From Oegoconia quadripuncta (lineage: Eukaryota; Arthropoda; Insecta; Lepidoptera; Autostichidae): DNA of 64,000 nt. Of the stretch, positions 25,281-37,121 are shown one piece after another. The number at the start of each line of letters is the position of its first letter. The first letter of the stretch is position 1. The stretch covers positions 32,023,242-32,087,241 of the forward strand of contig OX438743.1 of assembly GCA_949316235.1 (NCBI GenBank), in the 5' to 3' direction. The notes beneath the pieces were generated by a model. It was not told where the DNA came from. It searched no databases and worked only from the letters and a program-made list of their open reading frames with translations. Position numbers and translations under genes: made by a program.

Positions 25281-25650
25281 ACCCGCCTGACCGAGCGTGG
25301 TGCTTAGGGCAAATAAAAACTTTACTAACGAAAATTAAAATCAGACTACGATTATAAATACCTACTTATAAAAAATCAAAAACAGAACGAAATAACTAAA
25401 TTTAGGCCGTAGTAGGAGGCTTTTGTGCGGTCCCTCGTAGTTAAGTACCTTTTTAAGATTGCACTTCGATCAATTCGTGATTGGTGTGGGATCTTTGCTT
25501 GCTCGACCTCCAACTACGGCTTAAATCAATTAAGGTATTTCCTCTTGTTTTTGATTTTTGTATAAGTAGATATTTATAGCCGTAGTCGGGTTTTTAGTTT
25601 TGTTTTTAAAGTTTTTATTTGTCCTAATCACCACGCTCGACCAAGCGGGT
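25281..25650. mobile_element. MITE family E with about 42-bp inverted ends
   Basis: Left ACCCGCCTGACCGAGCGTGG and right (reverse complement ACCCGCTTGGTCGAGCGTGG) continue into TG(C/A)TTAGG(G/A)CAAATAAAAAC on both sides. Further in, GTAGGAGGC and CCTCCAACTACGGC also pair. Length 370 bp, no reading frame. Diverged relatives of the inner part are at about 25740-26000 and 51000-51290. Confidence 0.75.
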
Positions 25651-25674
25651 GGATGTCTCAATACAATTTTTTTA

Positions 25675-25745
25675 TGCAACCGATTCTCAAGCGTCAACTT
25701 AAGTTGACGTTGAGATCATTTCAATCTTGAGAACGGTTTATTCGG
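25675..25745. repeat. Short palindrome, end of MITE family C
   Basis: AAGCGTCAACTTAAGTTGAC is palindromic around AACTTAAGTT, and TCTTGAGAACGGTTTATT matches the end of the family C elements at 35658-35787 and 46171-46301. Confidence 0.5.
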
Positions 25746-25999
25746 GCCTTGATCTTGCACCCACGGGTATTTTAATTTTACGTAGTTACAAGGAATATCG
25801 CATAGAGACCTCCGACACACTAAACGAACCGATTTCGGCCTAAATCAAGTGAGATAGTTCGTCTTGTTTTAATTTCTTTCTTTTATATCTAACCGTGGTT
25901 GGGTTTTTATAATTATTTTTTAAGTTTGTTTTGGAATTTCTTTCGTCTAGATCTATCATTTTGATATCCATCACCCTCTATCAAAGATATTTTAATTAT

Positions 26000-27440
26000 T
26001 TGTGGTCGAGTGTGTGAAAAATGGCTGGCAACATCCACCATATTGGATTTATCATGACGTCATATACATTAGGACACACTATTGGATGAATCCAACGACT
26101 CCTCATTTGTCCAAATCGACTCAGTCATTTAGGCTGTACATACATATATATATATACACCTTATGCAGACGCGTTAAATACATTACCATCCTTTTACCTT
26201 TACCTTAAAATCCTTCCACCTATCAAAACCGAATCGCCTCGAGACAAAATTATGTTATATTTTGTGAAATTGGGTTCTTGACTGCAGGTACTATATTAGT
26301 GTACAATCTGCAACCGGAGTGTACTGTGGTCGTCGTCGATCAGATTTGGTGTATTTACAACAGCCTTACACGTCCCCACTGTTGCCGGTATACAGCCTCT
26401 TCTCAGTGGGAGAGGTTTTGGGCCATGATTCATCACGCGCGTGCCCAGTGCGGGTTAGTGAATTTGTGTCACTCTAGTGGCCACCTGACTCGTAGCTCAT
26501 ATAAACAGACCATAAAATTGAAAAAGATACCAAATTATGATTTTACATTTAGGAAAGTCACATCATGAACTTTGGTACCTTGTTGCATTACCGGTACTTC
26601 TACAAGTAGGTAGATATACGCCGAAAGTCCACCCGTAGGTACAAGTCACGCTTGCTGTCTCTTCTGCTCTTCGCAGGCACGATTCTCTCACCGTCACTAC
26701 ATCTGGAAATCATTGACAACCCGTTCTCTTCTTTTCGAGTCGGAGCAGGTATCAAGTTTTATTGGACCTAAAACTAATCTAAACCTAGTACGCACAGAGC
26801 ATCCTTTGGTGATCGCAATATAGACGACCGATTGCCATAAAATAAAATGTTGAAGTTAATACTACTCTATGGCACCAAGTAGGTACGTAAAGCGGCGGTC
26901 TATGTTTTGTGTCTTTGACCTGCTACCTAGGGTAATAATAACCATTATCCAATCTGAGGCCTGGGGTAACTTATTAGTAATCAGTGGCCTGGGTCCAAGG
27001 TGGTCCAAGCATGGGGTCCAAGTTAATTAACTTGGACCTCATGCATGTGACAAATTTGTCACGTTGAAGTCAAAGCTTTTGGCCGGAAACGCAACATTTT
27101 TATAGTTCCGTAGGTACCTTAGAAGAAATATCTTTATGTAATATGAACATTTTACTGAAACTTAAATTATATTTTATTTACGATTAGTGTTTGAAAGAAC
27201 TAACAGCGTTTGAGTGACTTTACAGTTCCAAACAACAAGACGCCCGAGGCCTTGCCCTTGGTACCAATGATGACCATATGTTATTTTTTACCAGACTGCC
27301 CCAGGTAAGTAGAAGTTGAATTGTTTTCGGGTGTATGTATGTAGGATTTGTATGTGACCTCTTGTAGCCTTTTTTAGCCTAGACCTGGAAGGTCATTACG
27401 AGTAGATTTGACTTGTTCACAAGAGTAGGTATCATAGAAC
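26000..27440. other. Intergenic stretch with a LINE 3' fragment
   Basis: About 26350-26490 resembles an RTE-type LINE 3' end (CAGCCTCTTCTCAGTGGGAG then TTTTGGGCCATGATTCATCA). The rest shows short open frames without recognisable motifs; I see no gene. Confidence 0.45.
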
Positions 27441-27443
27441 ACA

Positions 27444-27874
27444 TACCGGTGAGTTTTTTTACCGGAAGAAAAATAGGGCATTATTTATTAGGTAAGTGAA
27501 ATATAAGTTATTGCCATAGATAGATTATATTTATTTATTTTCAAAAATTCGTAGGGTATCTATCATGGGAAAAATATTTGGAATTCATATTTTCTCCAAT
27601 TTTTTTTTTTATTTAACACGTTCACGGACACTGAATCACACGCAATAGATGTTTAGTGTTATGTGTTATGTTTAGTGTGATGTACTATAGGCGTTCAGTG
27701 TCCGCCAGCGTGTTAATTTGGGTAATGATGTGATTATGTGAAAAACCTACAAACGCGACCGTAAAATACAGTTAACGCTTTATTCGATGATGGTTTTGAA
27801 AAAAAATAATTAAACTAGGTACCTTTGCCAATGCCCTCTATTTCACTTATTTATTTTTGAAAACTCATCCGGTA
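27444..27874. mobile_element. MITE family A, copy 2, with a nested MITE
   Basis: Left TACCGGTGAGTTTTTTTACC then AAAATAGGGCA; right TGCCCTCTATTTCAC then AACTCATCCGGTA. It is longer than copy 1 partly because a small MITE of about 100 bp (27614-27715) sits inside it. Confidence 0.65.
27614..27715. mobile_element. Small hairpin MITE nested in a family A MITE
   Basis: Left TAACACGTTCACGGACACTGA pairs with right TTCAGTGTCCGCCAGCGTGTTA, a 22-bp imperfect inverted repeat bounding about 100 bp. Confidence 0.6.
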
Positions 27875-28148
27875 GTATAGTAATAAAATAAACAAATTAT
27901 GCAGTCCGGTTTTTTGGTTTTTAAATAAATAAACTGTTATTTATATAAGTGTTCGTGAAACTGTAATGAATTCAACGATAGGTACCTCATTTATCAAAAT
28001 AAGTCCAGTAGTTTCATCGCTACGATGGAACATCTTTAACTCTATCTACATACATAGACTTTTAGAGATCGCTTTTAGTGATAAGACCGCCTAATTGTGT
28101 TCTATTGTTATCATCAAAAATTATTGTAAATTATTTTGCGCATTAAAG

Positions 28149-28186
28149 AGTATTTGTATTGTATTGTATTATATTGTATTGTATGG
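28149..28186. repeat. (GTATT)n microsatellite
   Basis: Pentamer run TTGTATTGTATTGTATT with one interruption; AT-rich intergenic DNA with no gene. Confidence 0.8.
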
Positions 28187-29138
28187 ACTGATAACTATTT
28201 ATAACCCTCCCTTATAAAATTATAACCCTCCCTTTTTGGTTTGTCGTAGTCTGATAAAAACGGAACCCAAAATATCACTCTCGTGTGCGTCTGTTACAGA
28301 GATTTATCTCGAAAATTATAAATTATCATACCAAATGTATATAGGACTTTGAAAGGGACATTAAGGGCGGATCTAGGAAGGGGGTGGAGGTTGCTATGTG
28401 AGTTATAACCTTGCTTAGCTCGATTTTTTAAGCTATGCTAGATTCAATGTTGAGTGAGAGGAATTTGTGTCCCAACAGTGGCGACGAGTACCTACCTAAG
28501 ACAGTTGATATAATGTCCATTTATAACATACACAAAAAGGTAAGCCCCCCCCCCCCCAGTAGGTACCTACCTACTTAGACATAAATTGACTCAACGATAG
28601 CCAAACGCCCTATAGAAATAAAACCTTTTTGAAGTCGGTTAATAAACCAATATAAGAAAGTGGTTGGTATGGTGTACATAATTATATGATAATATAATAT
28701 CTTACTCCATTTTATAAAAAAAAAACAAGGAAACGGTGCAAGTACCGATTCAGCTTTAGTAAGGAAGCTTTAGATGGTAAAAGTTGCCCTACAATTTCGT
28801 GTCAACTCTTCAATATGGATAATAACTTATCAAAAACTGTTATGGCTAAATTATGTATGATCGATCTTGTTACTCTAATAAAACTAAAGAAACAAACAAA
28901 TAAGTGTACATATTATCGAACCGCGCTACTCAAAGGAATTAATGGTACCTACTGCTACGAATGCTACGATTGTTAATAGTCACATCACTATATTTTCCTG
29001 ATTACATGATCACTTAGTGTCTATCTAATAATTATTAAATACTCTTCCTACATATCGGTCTTCGTACAGTCGACCGCACATCAGACATCAACACTTCAAA
29101 CTTTGCACCGTAGCGCAGAACGCGTCACACACACATAC

Positions 29139-29460
29139 CTACCGGATGAGTTATTGTACCGTAAGGAAAAAAATAGGGCATATTAGGTAAGTAAAATATA
29201 AGTTATTGGCATACATACGTGGTTTAATTTGTGTTTGCATAAATGCACGCGCCGACCGGTTATTGATATACGACAGGCGTGATTCTTAGGATTCCTATCA
29301 TACGAAAATTTGGCACTCATATTTTCTCCAAGTATTCTTTATTTATTTAATTTAATGATGTAATTATGTGGGATAGGCTCCAAATGTGACCGTCAATTAA
29401 CATAATTACTGCTTTATTCTATAATAGGTAAAAAAAAAACTAACTATGCCAATACTTTCT
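29139..29460. mobile_element. MITE family A, copy 3, left part only
   Basis: The left end TACCGGATGAGTTATTGTACC then AAAAAAATAGGGCA is clear, and the inside matches copy 2 (GCCAATA for GCCAATG near the right end). The sequence then breaks at TTTCTATC where the Helitron-like repeat starts. A family A right end appears only at 31803-31851. Confidence 0.55.
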
Positions 29461-30060
29461 ATCTGGGGGCACGGCAGTGCCCCCGCCAAGTCGAGCGCGA
29501 AGCAAACACTGCCGTACCATCCTTTACTGGAACCATTTCGCCGCATTTTCAGGCCCCTATTTTAGAACCTCTGGATAAGACTAGAACGCAGAAATTTTCG
29601 TCATCCAGTAAGCTATAATCACATACTTAAAATCCAAAATTTCAAGTCTGTAGGTCATTTAGTTCCGCAGTTAAGCGAAAGCAAAGTTTCGCATTTATGA
29701 CACTCACTCACTCACTCACTCACTCATGATCATCAAAATAGAACTAGTACTTCCCATAAACTCAGAGAGCTGAAATTTGGTACAGAGTTATGGTTCAATG
29801 GCCACATAAAGGGAAAACTATAAAAACTAGGATAATCGAAGATCTGGAGTACCTGGTGACCCTGATTAGGAAACACAAGAGCCCAACCAAACTATTAGAG
29901 ATCGACATATACCGCCTTGACAAAAAATATTCAACTTGGTGGGTCGCTTCATTTGATGTCAAAAATCGAAGGTCTGAAGTATCTGATGAAGAACCCTCAG
30001 CTGGTCTCAGCTGTATTAGAGATATGGTAATGCCCCCTTCTACTATTGGTACATAGAAAA
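29457..30060 (+). mobile_element. Helitron-like (Lep1/MINE-2-type) non-autonomous element with CACT repeat
   Basis: Begins TCTATCTGGGGGCACGGCAG with a GC hairpin (GGGGGCAC...GTGCCCCC). It has the sentence-like Lepidoptera repeat (AAGTCTGTAGGTCATTTAGT), an ACTC microsatellite at 29701-29726, and a downstream GAGAGCTGAAATTTGGTACA block. I recall microsatellite-bearing Helitrons of this style in Lepidoptera; the 3' end is not certain. Confidence 0.45.
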
Positions 30061-30109
30061 ATCGACTGTCATTGCAAAAATCCAGCGTAGTGGGACACAT
30101 CTTCTAATT

Positions 30110-30180
30110 TAATCTAGCCTATAGCGTCCCACTGCTGGGCGAATGCCTCCCCTTCTGCTTTTAATACGAATATAAATAAA
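30110..30180 (-). mobile_element. RTE-type LINE or SINE 3' fragment
   Basis: Contains GCGTCCCACTGCTGGGCGAA followed by TGCCTCCCCTTC, a short, common 3' end of Lepidoptera non-LTR elements. Confidence 0.45.
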
Positions 30181-30967
30181 ATTAAAGGAAAACTCTGGAT
30201 AAGACTAGACTGGCTTTTATACTTATACTTACTTATACTTATTACAAGTTTACAAGAAGAAATAGTCAAACGATTAATTTTATTCTACTCGAACATTACA
30301 CAAATTAAATAAATAAACGAAAATTTGGTCAAAATATAATGCATTGGCTAAGAGTGGCGGTGATACCCGCACGCGTCGCTAGATGGCGTTGACTGTATTT
30401 TAAAACGCGCTTACGTTTTGTTTTTCCGAGAACCTTATATGGCAAAGTGGCAACCGGCCGCGTTACAGTCGTTTACGACATTCTTCTATTGCGCTTGAAA
30501 ATGTTTGCTAGGGATTAGGAGGGATTATTTAGTACCTACTTTTAGTTTTCTAGGTTTAATTTACAGTTAGGCAGTACTTCGAATCGCGTTCGTGTTTATA
30601 AGTACTTTTCTAGTATTCTAGTTTAGTTTATTTAGTTAGATATTACTTCGTTTCGTTTAAAAATATCATTAATTTAGCTGTATTTCAGTACTAGGTAGGT
30701 AGTACCTTTGGTAGAAAGTTCATTGATAATTAATTATATTGACACTTGTCTAATAATTAAGAGTAACGTTTTGCTTATAGTTTGTATAGATTGAGTAGGC
30801 AGAGTAATATTTTCTTTAAGTTTTTTTTTATTAAGACAAAAGAAGTCTTAAAGATATAAGTAGGTTTTAGTCTAAATATTATCGGTATTTCTGATTTGTT
30901 GTCCATATAACAAAGGTCGTTGAGTTTAATTGTGTTTGATTTCGCAAGATAATAATTGTCGTAAAAA

Positions 30968-31105
30968 ATGTCGATAATATTAAAAGACGACGATGAACTT
31001 AGTGGCTACCAAGTAGTTGGTATGCCCAAAGACGGGTCTTGTCTCTTCCATTCAATATCTTTCTTGGTGTATGGTAGAACTGACTCAACTTTCAGTATCA
31101 AGTAG
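30968..31105 (+). pseudogene. OTU-family cysteine protease fragment
   Basis: ATG at 30968 (context AAAAAATG) opens a 45-codon frame with GYQVVGMPKDGSCLFHSISF and LVYGR. The D-G-x-C-L-F-x-x-(L/I/A)(S) block is the catalytic-cysteine motif of OTU deubiquitinases. OTU domains also ride on some animal Helitron/Helentron elements. Only the first part of the domain is present; the catalytic histidine end is missing. The frame stops at TAG, which overlaps a possible donor (AA/GTAGGT), so it could instead be a first exon. A palindrome and a 235-bp inverted repeat follow at once, and no later OTU exon was found. Confidence 0.55.
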
Positions 31106-31108
31106 GTA

Positions 31109-31161
31109 TATTTGTAGAAACGTGGGCATATATATAATATGCCCACGTTTCTACAAAAAGA
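31109..31161. repeat. Near-perfect 20-bp-arm palindrome
   Basis: TTGTAGAAACGTGGGCATAT and ATATGCCCACGTTTCTACAA are exact reverse complements around ATATAA, forming a strong hairpin between the OTU fragment and the larger inverted repeat. Confidence 0.85.
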
Positions 31162-31801
31162 AGTGAAATCCCACCAAAAACATTCTGTAAAAAACTAACC
31201 AAGTCTCGATGGAGCTGCTTGATTATCTCTAAAAAGTAATGAAATCTATACAAAGTCGTGCCAAGTGTAAGGTTCCTTACTGCGATTTCTTTATTATTAT
31301 GTTAATGTTGTGTGACTTGGCCGTTGAAGGGTACACAGGGGTACAAAACCAGGTACTCCATGACACCATTGCACCAATCTGTCGCCAGAACCGCTACGCG
31401 ATGGAAAATTGCCACTTGGAAAACGTTGATTCAATAACCAGTCAATTGTAGGCTTGCAATAAATAAGGCAATAAAGCCACTAACGTATAAGGAATGTTAT
31501 GTAAACGCCACACAGATTATTCGCTAATAGTTTGCCGTTGAACATTCTTAATAACATAATTAATAACATTAATAGCGGTTCTGGCGACAGATTGGTGCAA
31601 TGGTGGCACCTGGTTTTGTACCCCTGTGTACCCTTCAACGGCCAAGTCACACAACATTAACATAATAATAAAGAAATCGCAGTAAGGAACCTTACACTTG
31701 GCACGACTTTGTATAGATTTCATTACTTTTTAGAGATAATCAAGCAGCTCCATCGAGACTTGGTTAGTTTTTTACAGAATGTTTTTGGTGGGATTTCACT
31801 T
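31161..31801. repeat. Long inverted repeat (foldback), about 235-bp arms
   Basis: Arm 31161-31395 and arm 31574-31801 are near-identical reverse complements, differing mainly by a 7-bp indel near 31360. Both start AAGTGAAATCCCACCAAAAA. Spacer about 178 bp. The right arm runs straight into a family A MITE end (TACGGTAAAAAAACTCATCC). An open frame appears twice, once per arm, but is only a shadow of the repeat. Confidence 0.85.
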
Positions 31802-31802
31802 A

Positions 31803-31851
31803 CCTAATACATTTGCCCTATTTTTTCCTTACGGTAAAAAAACTCATCCAG
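31803..31851. mobile_element. MITE family A, isolated right end
   Basis: TTTGCCCTATTTTTTCCTTACG then GTAAAAAAACTCATCCA is the family A terminal repeat. The matching left end may be 29139, about 2.7 kb away, with other elements inserted between. Confidence 0.55.
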
Positions 31852-31979
31852 TAATTGAATCTCTCCCGTAAGTATTGGGGGGCTGCTAGATAAAATAGAT
31901 GCACAGAAGAAAGAATATGTAATTTCCCCTAGTTCGTTATTAATATTATGTATTTCAAGGCATTGCCTGTGAGTGTCCA

Positions 31980-32260
31980 GTGTCCGGAGATATCTCAGTA
32001 ATGCGTCGTCAGATTTGCATGCGGTTTTTTACTTGGAAGACACAAGGGGACAGGTTCTTAGCCGTGTTTGCTGGAAATCGGTTAAGCAGTTTCGAAGTAT
32101 TTAGCTTTTAACACAGTTGGTTTGGTCTATCTAGATGATAGCATTTGTTTCCTCGGTGGTTTTCCAAACTTTTAATTTACTTATATGTATTATATAGTGA
32201 TTAGGAAAGCCTATATCCCTGCAGTGGAATGTTTTCGGGCTGATAAGGATGATAGTGGTT
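31980..32260. repeat. Common Lepidoptera repeat and SINE-tail fragment
   Basis: A stretch with GCTGGAAATCGGTTAAGCAG, then TTTTCCAAACTTTTAATTTA, is shared with about 40650-40800 and 44440-44640. At 32205-32255 is a SINE tail (CTATATCCCTGCAGTGGAAT). Confidence 0.5.
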
Positions 32261-34314
32261 AGACTATTTAAAGTATTGCATCTTAATTTATTAATAAATC
32301 TACATGCTCTAAGTAACCAGATTTCCTTTTATCACTATTCTATACGTTGAGTTGAGTTTTCTCTATTGCTTAGCCATTCCAAAGATTTTGACATTGACAT
32401 AGTTCACCTTTGTTGTTTATCTATATTTTAAACTCTATTAATTGTGCTCTAATAATACACTTAAAAGTTTTCGATTAACGCATTTTACCTGTTTTCTACA
32501 TTATTACAAAAAAAAGCTAAATGCCATTACGCATAACACATAAAAGACAATAGAACGTTTTCAAGTAGAAGTGTATAAAGATATTGATAATGGTTATGAT
32601 TTAAATCAATATTTAGTACCATATTAATTCTGTGTCAATATGACTTTGTATTTTCGTAGTCAATTAACAGTCACGTGTTTTCCTGTGAGAGTTTAAGAGA
32701 GTTAGAGAAATTACAGGCTTAAGTGAGAGCCATTCTTCATCTTCAAATTGACACACCCACAACACATCTTAGGAGGATATATTGTTATGGGCAGTATGTA
32801 TCTATCTTCGCTATCCACCAAATAAGCTGATTGCTAGTTCGTTTAAAATATAACTTATTCGCCTGTGTAGGTATGTACGTTCTTAGATCATAGGATGTGA
32901 CATAGAAAGCTTTGGTCTAATTTATATTATTAAAAGTATTGTTACTATTAATGCTCTATTGTCTTATTGCTATAGCCAATATTCGTATGGCTATCCTGGG
33001 ATCCATTTATTTGGAATCCTATGTTACATATCATTTCCTTGTTCGATTGCTAGGAGTAATAGTGTTCTGTGGATTATAATGTCTGCTGTCAAAACATACG
33101 GGTGTCAATAAAATTGTGCGCCGCTATAAAAAAATCTAAAGCTATCCTAACCTTACAATTTTTTTAAATACGCATTTTAAAGTTAACGAACTAGCTTTCC
33201 GCCCGTGTTGTTTTTAAAATAAAATATAAACTGGGTAGGTATCATTTGTATTACGAGTAAAAAAAATTCCCTAAATTTACTGAAAATTTTTAGTTAGTTC
33301 ACAATTTCCAGCATACAAAAGTACTCTGTGGTTTACTACAACAACAAAGAAACCGAGAGTGGCTTTGTTTTGTTATCTTGAGATGTGTTGTTCCACGTTT
33401 TGTTATGGAGAAATTAATAAAATAGAACAACTACAGTAAGTCTAGATAGATAATCCGATGATTATGTGTCAAATTGGTACTTTTCCACGGCCACGTAGTT
33501 TACTAGAATTCTACTGTGTTTGTAGACGTGGCGCTTCATAAAATACTTTGTCAGCGGCCATGCTATTATTAGAGTCTGGCCAAAGAAAGCGCGACCTGAA
33601 AAAAGGCGGGAAATTAAAAAAATCTTCATGTGGTATGATCACAGATTAGATAATAGTTACAAAGGACTGTTTCATGACACAGGACATGGACAAAGGATTT
33701 TAAGTGTACTCTGTGTACCTACAAAATAAAGCATTTTTGACTTTGACTTTGACTTTCAAAAGGACACGCTTCCAAATAGTTACTACGGTCACAGAATAGA
33801 TAATTGCTACGGTATTGCTAACTAAAAAAGTTTTGATATTTGAATATTTTTTGTTTAACGACAATCAATTTGTTTTATTTATTATTGTTTTTTTTTTACC
33901 CTACTGACCAAGAAAGGAGGGTAATGTTTTTCGAGTGTATGTATGCATTAATGTTTTTAAATAACCGTTAAGTATGTATGTAAGAGGCGAAAATACGCAG
34001 CCCTGGGATAGAGCTACGAATTTCTGCTGGTTGGGGTAGATAGAGACCATGGGGACAGGAGACGCGTCAGCTCTTCAAAGAGTTGCAATGTTGTGGTTAA
34101 AAATGCATGGTTAAAAAATAAACCAAACCGGAACCAAAAATACTGTAGGTACCGTTACCGATACCGTTTTTCCCGTTTCCGTGGAAATCATCTGTGTTTA
34201 CATTCCCGTGAAAAAATCCCGCGTTTCACGGGATGTTTTCATAGGGGACGTTTCATATCTATAAACTATCTACCTGCCAAATTTCAGCTTCATAGGTCTT
34301 CGTAGGGCAATTCG
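32261..34314. other. Intergenic, AT-rich; LINE tail fragments
   Basis: No gene seen. At 33700-33765 a LINE-like 3' end (AATAAAGCATTTTTGACTTT) runs into a (TTTGAC)n microsatellite. Confidence 0.45.
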
Positions 34315-34324
34315 TGTTTGGTCA

Positions 34325-34560
34325 ATGAAGTGACAATTCGCTTTTATATGATTGCCGACTTGTTCGGTATAGTAGTTAAAAACCCTGACTATTATACTAA
34401 ACGCTCGAGGGTTCCTATGGTGAATAGGTACGGACATGGTGTAACCAAGTTATGGACGTTTTCACTTATTATTTTTTGTATTTATTTACAAAAAAAAAGT
34501 ATTTGAGTAGTTATATCAACCATCTGATATCCAGTGTGTGTGCAGATACAAGGATATTTT
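34325..34560 (+). mobile_element. tRNA-derived SINE, family 2 (plus copy)
   Basis: GCCGACTTGTTCGGTATAGT opens a degenerate tRNA-like head with a decayed B box, followed by ACCAAGTTATGGACGTTTTC and an A-rich tail ending ATCAACCATCTGATATCCAG. It is the inverse partner of 4508-4740. Confidence 0.6.
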
Positions 34561-35029
34561 TATTTATTAATTTATATAGATTCAGTCAACTACTATCAAG
34601 ATTATTTGTGCCTTTGACAGCCTTTTGATGTTGCCATGTGAAAACTTTTATTTTGCACCAGTAGTCTTAAATACATTTACAATAAATTATTACGTGTATT
34701 CTAAAGGTATCAAGAAAGAACATGGTGACACGTCCAGTATCCACACTAGGTAAAATTATTTTACCTGTATGTTAGACCCTGGTGTCTCCCTACCTTACTG
34801 TTAAAGATGATCAAAACAGACGAACCAAAAGATATAATGAAGACATCCAATTAAATCCTTAATAAAAAGATAATTCCAGGTCGCGCTTTTGTTGGCCATA
34901 CTCTAGTAAAGTAATATGAAACCTTTTTGATCACAATAATGCCTACGCCGCAAAACGACTTTCTTCTTGGATTTTTTGCATTGCGATTTTCCGGCCAAAT
35001 TAAAAGAACCCAGGCTAAGGTAGTTAAAA

Positions 35030-35310
35030 ACATATTTGATTGACCGACTGAACCCGCGGCTTTTTGGCGGGATCTCGGCGAGTGAAGTTGCATTTTTCTT
35101 TTTAATTCTTATAATTTGTGCATTCTAACTTTTGAAGCTTAATAATGGCAGAATATTGTGCAGCAAACGTTAGTGTTGGTGTACAAGTGAAAGGAAGTCT
35201 AAATTAAAGTGCGTAACGGAGCTTTCGGGTTCCCACAAGAAGCTGCCAAAATCTTTTGTAAAGCATTCTGTCACTTTATTGAAGAATGACTTGACCGTGA
35301 GTAGACTCTG
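35030..35310. repeat. Dispersed repeat, copy 1 (relative of 47680-47960)
   Basis: GGCTTTTTGGCGGGATCTCG, GGCAGAATATTGTGCAGCAA and TCGGGTTCCCACAAGAAGCT each have a close counterpart in order at 47685-47850 in the DPH6 intron. The inner part looks like the decayed start of a coding element (a short MAEYC-like frame), but I cannot name it. Confidence 0.6.
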
Positions 35311-35402
35311 TATACGCCAAGTATACGACGAACTACGACTGAGACTGACATAAACTGAAGAATTAAGAGAAATAAAATTTTTCACTCGAAACTGGCAGTA
35401 AT

Positions 35403-36705
35403 GGTGTCGATTCGGATGTACAACCAACTAAAACTAAACTTAACCAAAATTCGACTAAAATTAGTTTCAAGTGCATTTGCTATTCGGGTTTGCGCACGAA
35501 CTAAATATAAGAAACCTTGTTTGACAGAGGACAAGATAACTAAATTGAATACAGTGTTGCCAGACAAACAACAAATGTGAACATGAAATAGCGCCACTGC
35601 AAAAACGCGGATTTCTTGTTTTAACATTTTCATCGGTTTTTCTCTTCTTAGGGCGTATTAATAAATCGATCTTGAGATTGAGATCGCGTCTCAGTCTCAA
35701 TACTATTTTTTTGATACTGTTTTAATAAGCAACAGCTTGTCAAGCGTCAACTTAAAGTCATCTCAATTCTTGAGAACGGTTTATTAATTTTGGGAAGTTT
35801 TAGGAAGTAAAGTATGCCAGTCATTTTCGATAACATGTTTTGAGACGCTTAGAAATTTTTGCAGCATTTTTCTACCAGCCAAAAGAACTCCATTTACAGT
35901 TGGCGTTCTGAAACGATTTCGCTTGTCGGTTTTTATATTATTTATTTTTGTAAATTTCCTGTCACACACAATCAGCATTTGAAATAGAAGCTGACAGAGA
36001 AGAAGTTTAATGTAGGTAGGTGAGTACTTAGTAAATAGGCGAGTCGCAATCAATAAGTAAAACTTTTATCTACAAGGTAGAGAGATCTTATTACCTTTCA
36101 TCTGCATCCACTTTCAACCAGCTCAATGAAAAAATTATTGCAAAACTTTTTTTTTATGCACAACGGGTTATGGGTTACGGGTGGAAGCGTACTAACCCGG
36201 AAAAACCCCATCCATCCAAACTTCCGACCACAATTAAATAGCAACGGACAGAGAAAAGGTTTTAAGTAGGTAGGTAAGTATTTAAATGGGCGAGCCGCAA
36301 TCAATGAGTAAAACTATATACAAGGTAGATACCTAGTTACCTTTCATCCACCACAGCTCCAACCACGTACTCTACGATCTATCCAGCCAACCAGCTCAGT
36401 TCAAAAATGTATTCTTTTGACGTATTATCACAAAACATCCGACTAGAATTTTCAATTGTTTAGGTAGTTAGGTTAGTTCATACAAAATTATGTATCGACT
36501 AAAATTAAGTTAATTTACGTTTGACGTTTCTTATTTTAGACGATATTTGGTCATCCCGAATAGCAAATGTGTTTAATTCGATTAAACTAAAATAAGTCAA
36601 GTCCTGTCACATTAGTCAAGTTTGTAATTTTCCGAATAGCAAACGTCATTTTACTTCTAAACCTAATTTTAGTCTAGCTAGTTGGCGTATATCCGAATCG
36701 ACACC
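35403..36705. mobile_element. 1.3-kb element with GGTGTCGATTCGG terminal inverted repeats
   Basis: Left GGTGTCGATTCGGATGTAC and right (reverse complement GGTGTCGATTCGGATATAC) extend into a related inner block on both sides (ACTAAAATTAG and TTTGCTATTCGG). The flanks are AAT on both sides. No transposase remains. Inside are a family C MITE (35658-35787), a family 1 SINE fragment and a direct duplication (35990-36125 and 36250-36400). Confidence 0.65.
35658..35787. mobile_element. MITE family C, copy 1
   Basis: TTAATAAATCGATCTTGAGA at left pairs with TCTTGAGAACGGTTTATTAA at right; TTAA occurs at both edges. Copy 2, inverted, is at 46171-46301. Confidence 0.65.
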
Positions 36706-37121
36706 AATGTCCCTCGACAGTGAGGTTGACTGGTTGCCATCCTCAAAAATAAGAAGAAGAAGACTGAACCCGCCCGCCTACCTACCTGACACGATACACA
36801 CAAACACACTCAATCTCATTGATGGATGACAGATTTGTATGCTACGTGCTCAAGTGTGAACGCATTGTACTTTCGGGTACTTACCGAGTGTTATCAAAAT
36901 AGATAACGTCTAAATAATTACTCTGTCCATAGATCTTCTGCCTATCGTCGAGTTACAGTAATAAATAAACCAAGGAAGTTATTTGTGAATATTTAATTTG
37001 CATCGATTTCACGGAATGTGTGCGACTAATTTTATTATTTTCGGTATAATGAAGGCACAAAATATTATAATTGTTATGTAATAAATTTAATTTAGTCGGT
37101 ATTAACTGTTTGTGGGTGAAG

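Noticed and set aside
29701..29726. CACT repeat as a CRISPR-like array
   Set aside because: A 4-bp microsatellite without spacers, inside a Helitron-like repeat in a eukaryotic genome.
31239..31723. Two nearly identical frames starting MKSIQSRAKCK on opposite strands
   Set aside because: They are mirror images created by the inverted repeat at 31161-31801, not a gene pair.
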